From the NCBI RefSeq assembly GCF_041714655.1, contig NZ_CP168219.1:1798001-1862000 (forward strand): a stretch of DNA of 64,000 nucleotides. Reading direction: 5' to 3'. Positions 63,333-64,000 of this stretch are shown in pieces. The notes below the pieces were generated by a model. The model was not told where the DNA came from. It saw only the letters and a program-made list of their open reading frames with translations, and ran no database searches. Position 1 is the first letter of the stretch. Each line of letters starts with the position of its first letter. A program made the translations under genes and the position numbers. The stretch comes from Pseudoroseicyclus_A sp041714655. Its GTDB lineage: Bacteria; Pseudomonadota; Alphaproteobacteria; Rhodobacterales; Rhodobacteraceae.

Positions 63333-64000
63333 CTACTGGAGCTGCTGCTGCACCTTGTCGGTGAGATCGGCGAGCGAGAAGGGCTTGGCGAGGAAGACCG
63401 AATTCGGAATGAGCGCCTTGTGCTCGGCGAAGCTGTCCTCCGCATAGCCCGAGACGAAGACGACCCGCGTGTCGGGCCGGGCCCGCAGCGCCTCGCGCAC
63501 CCAGGTCGGGCCGTCCTTGCCGGGCATGATGACATCCGTGACGAAGATATCGACCGAGAGGTCGGGATCGTCGAGCAGGTCAAGCGCCGCCTCGGCGCTG
63601 TCGGCCTCCAGCACCGTGTAGCCGCGCATCCTGAGCGCGCGGGAGGCGAAGGCGCGGACCGGCGCCTCGTCCTCCACCAAAAGCACGACGCCATGTTCGC
63701 TCTCGTCCGGCAGCGCCAGGCGCTTCGGCGGGCGGGGCACGGCGGCGGGCGCCTTGCCGCGATGGGCCGGCAGCCAGATCGAGAAGGTGGCGCCCTCCCC
63801 CGGCTCTGAATCGACGAAGATGAAGCCGCCGGTCTGCTTGACGATGCCATAGGCGGTGGAAAGGCCGAGCCCGGTGCCCTCGCCCGGGCGCTTGGTGGTG
63901 AAGAAGGGTTCGAATATCTTGGCGCTTTTCTCGGGCGGGATGCCCATGCCCTCGTCCGTCACCCGGATCACCACCCAGTCGCCCGCCACCACCGTCGCGC
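63333..64000 (-). CDS. cckA: Hybrid histidine kinase CckA, C-terminal part (5' end beyond window)
   Basis: The visible ~222 residues hold the end of the HATPase domain (VTDEGMGIPPEKSAKIFEPF; GEGTGLGLSTAYGIVKQTGG) and a complete receiver domain (VLLVEDEAPVRAFASRALRM; phosphoacceptor Asp in FVTDVIMPGKDG; the conserved Lys in VFLAKPFS). The receiver sequence is characteristic of CckA, the kinase that controls CtrA and ChpT in alphaproteobacterial cell-cycle, motility and gene-transfer-agent control. The frame is open to 64000. Confidence 0.88.
   Translation of the reverse strand, partial: ATVVAGDWVVIRVTDEGMGIPPEKSAKIFEPFFTTKRPGEGTGLGLSTAYGIVKQTGGFIFVDSEPGEGATFSIWLPAHRGKAPAAVPRPPKRLALPDESEHGVVLLVEDEAPVRAFASRALRMRGYTVLEADSAEAALDLLDDPDLSVDIFVTDVIMPGKDGPTWVREALRARPDTRVVFVSGYAEDSFAEHKALIPNSVFLAKPFSLADLTDKVQQQLQ

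Overview
The window is a very GC-rich, densely coded stretch of chromosome, most likely from an alphaproteobacterium of the Rhodobacteraceae/Paracoccaceae. The signs are an F1-ATPase zeta-type DUF1476 protein, a bL21 protein with a C-terminal helix-hairpin-helix extension beside rpmA and obgE, CckA, a DctB-type kinase, a TRAP transporter, an AglEFGAK alpha-glucoside system and a split (non-MetH) methionine synthase. No insertion sequence, integrase, phage gene or CRISPR array was seen. The genus cannot be fixed from the sequence alone.

Layout. 1-5.1 kb: truncated dctB, then purC, purS and purQ on the minus strand with a zinc alcohol dehydrogenase between purS and purQ, and the zeta-type ATPase inhibitor. 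5.4-8.3 kb: an MprF-like membrane protein whose frame runs 190 nt into a homocysteine methyltransferase gene. 8.4-16 kb: a minus-strand block reading rplU, rpmA, four overlapping GNAT acetyltransferases, obgE, proB, a small-molecule kinase and proA. 16-17.8 kb: a lipoprotein, a DUF2059 protein and tRNA-Ser(CGA). 18-22.2 kb: a plus-strand operon of a short leader ORF, a luciferase-like flavin oxidoreductase and a siderophore/B12-type ABC importer, preceded by a CsoR-like dyad. 22.2-32.1 kb: a minus-strand operon of a dipeptide-type ABC importer, an MFS carrier and a CocE/NonD hydrolase, with a divergent GntR regulator. 32.2-36 kb: katG and a DHA2 drug exporter. 36-41 kb: uxuA divergent from a GntR regulator and a TRAP transporter, probably for uronates. 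41-47.7 kb: xdhC-like gene, glpK, glpD, rlmE, and an ArsR-MFS pair. 47.8-52.6 kb: one-carbon/methionine genes (pterin methyltransferase, HAD phosphatase, metF-like, PF13769 protein) divergent from ppx/gppA and an NTF2-like gene. 52.7-63.3 kb: a complete glucoside locus (aglE, F, G, A, K; aglR; a GH1 glucosidase; glk). 63.3 kb to the end: the C-terminal part of CckA.

How the genes work together. The homocysteine-domain protein at 7.3 kb, the pterin-domain protein at 47.8 kb and the MetF-like reductase are three parts of a dispersed B12-dependent methionine synthesis pathway; the corrinoid protein must lie elsewhere. The agl locus imports alpha-glucosides, hydrolyses alpha- and beta-glucosides and phosphorylates the glucose, under a LacI-type regulator with palindromic operators at both divergent promoters. 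The uxuA/TRAP locus looks like uronate uptake and dehydration. The least familiar units are the leader-LLM-ABC operon and the ABC-MFS-hydrolase operon.

A dispersed palindromic repeat occurs in at least three copies, plus a degenerate fourth. One copy lies in frame inside the coding sequence of a kinase.
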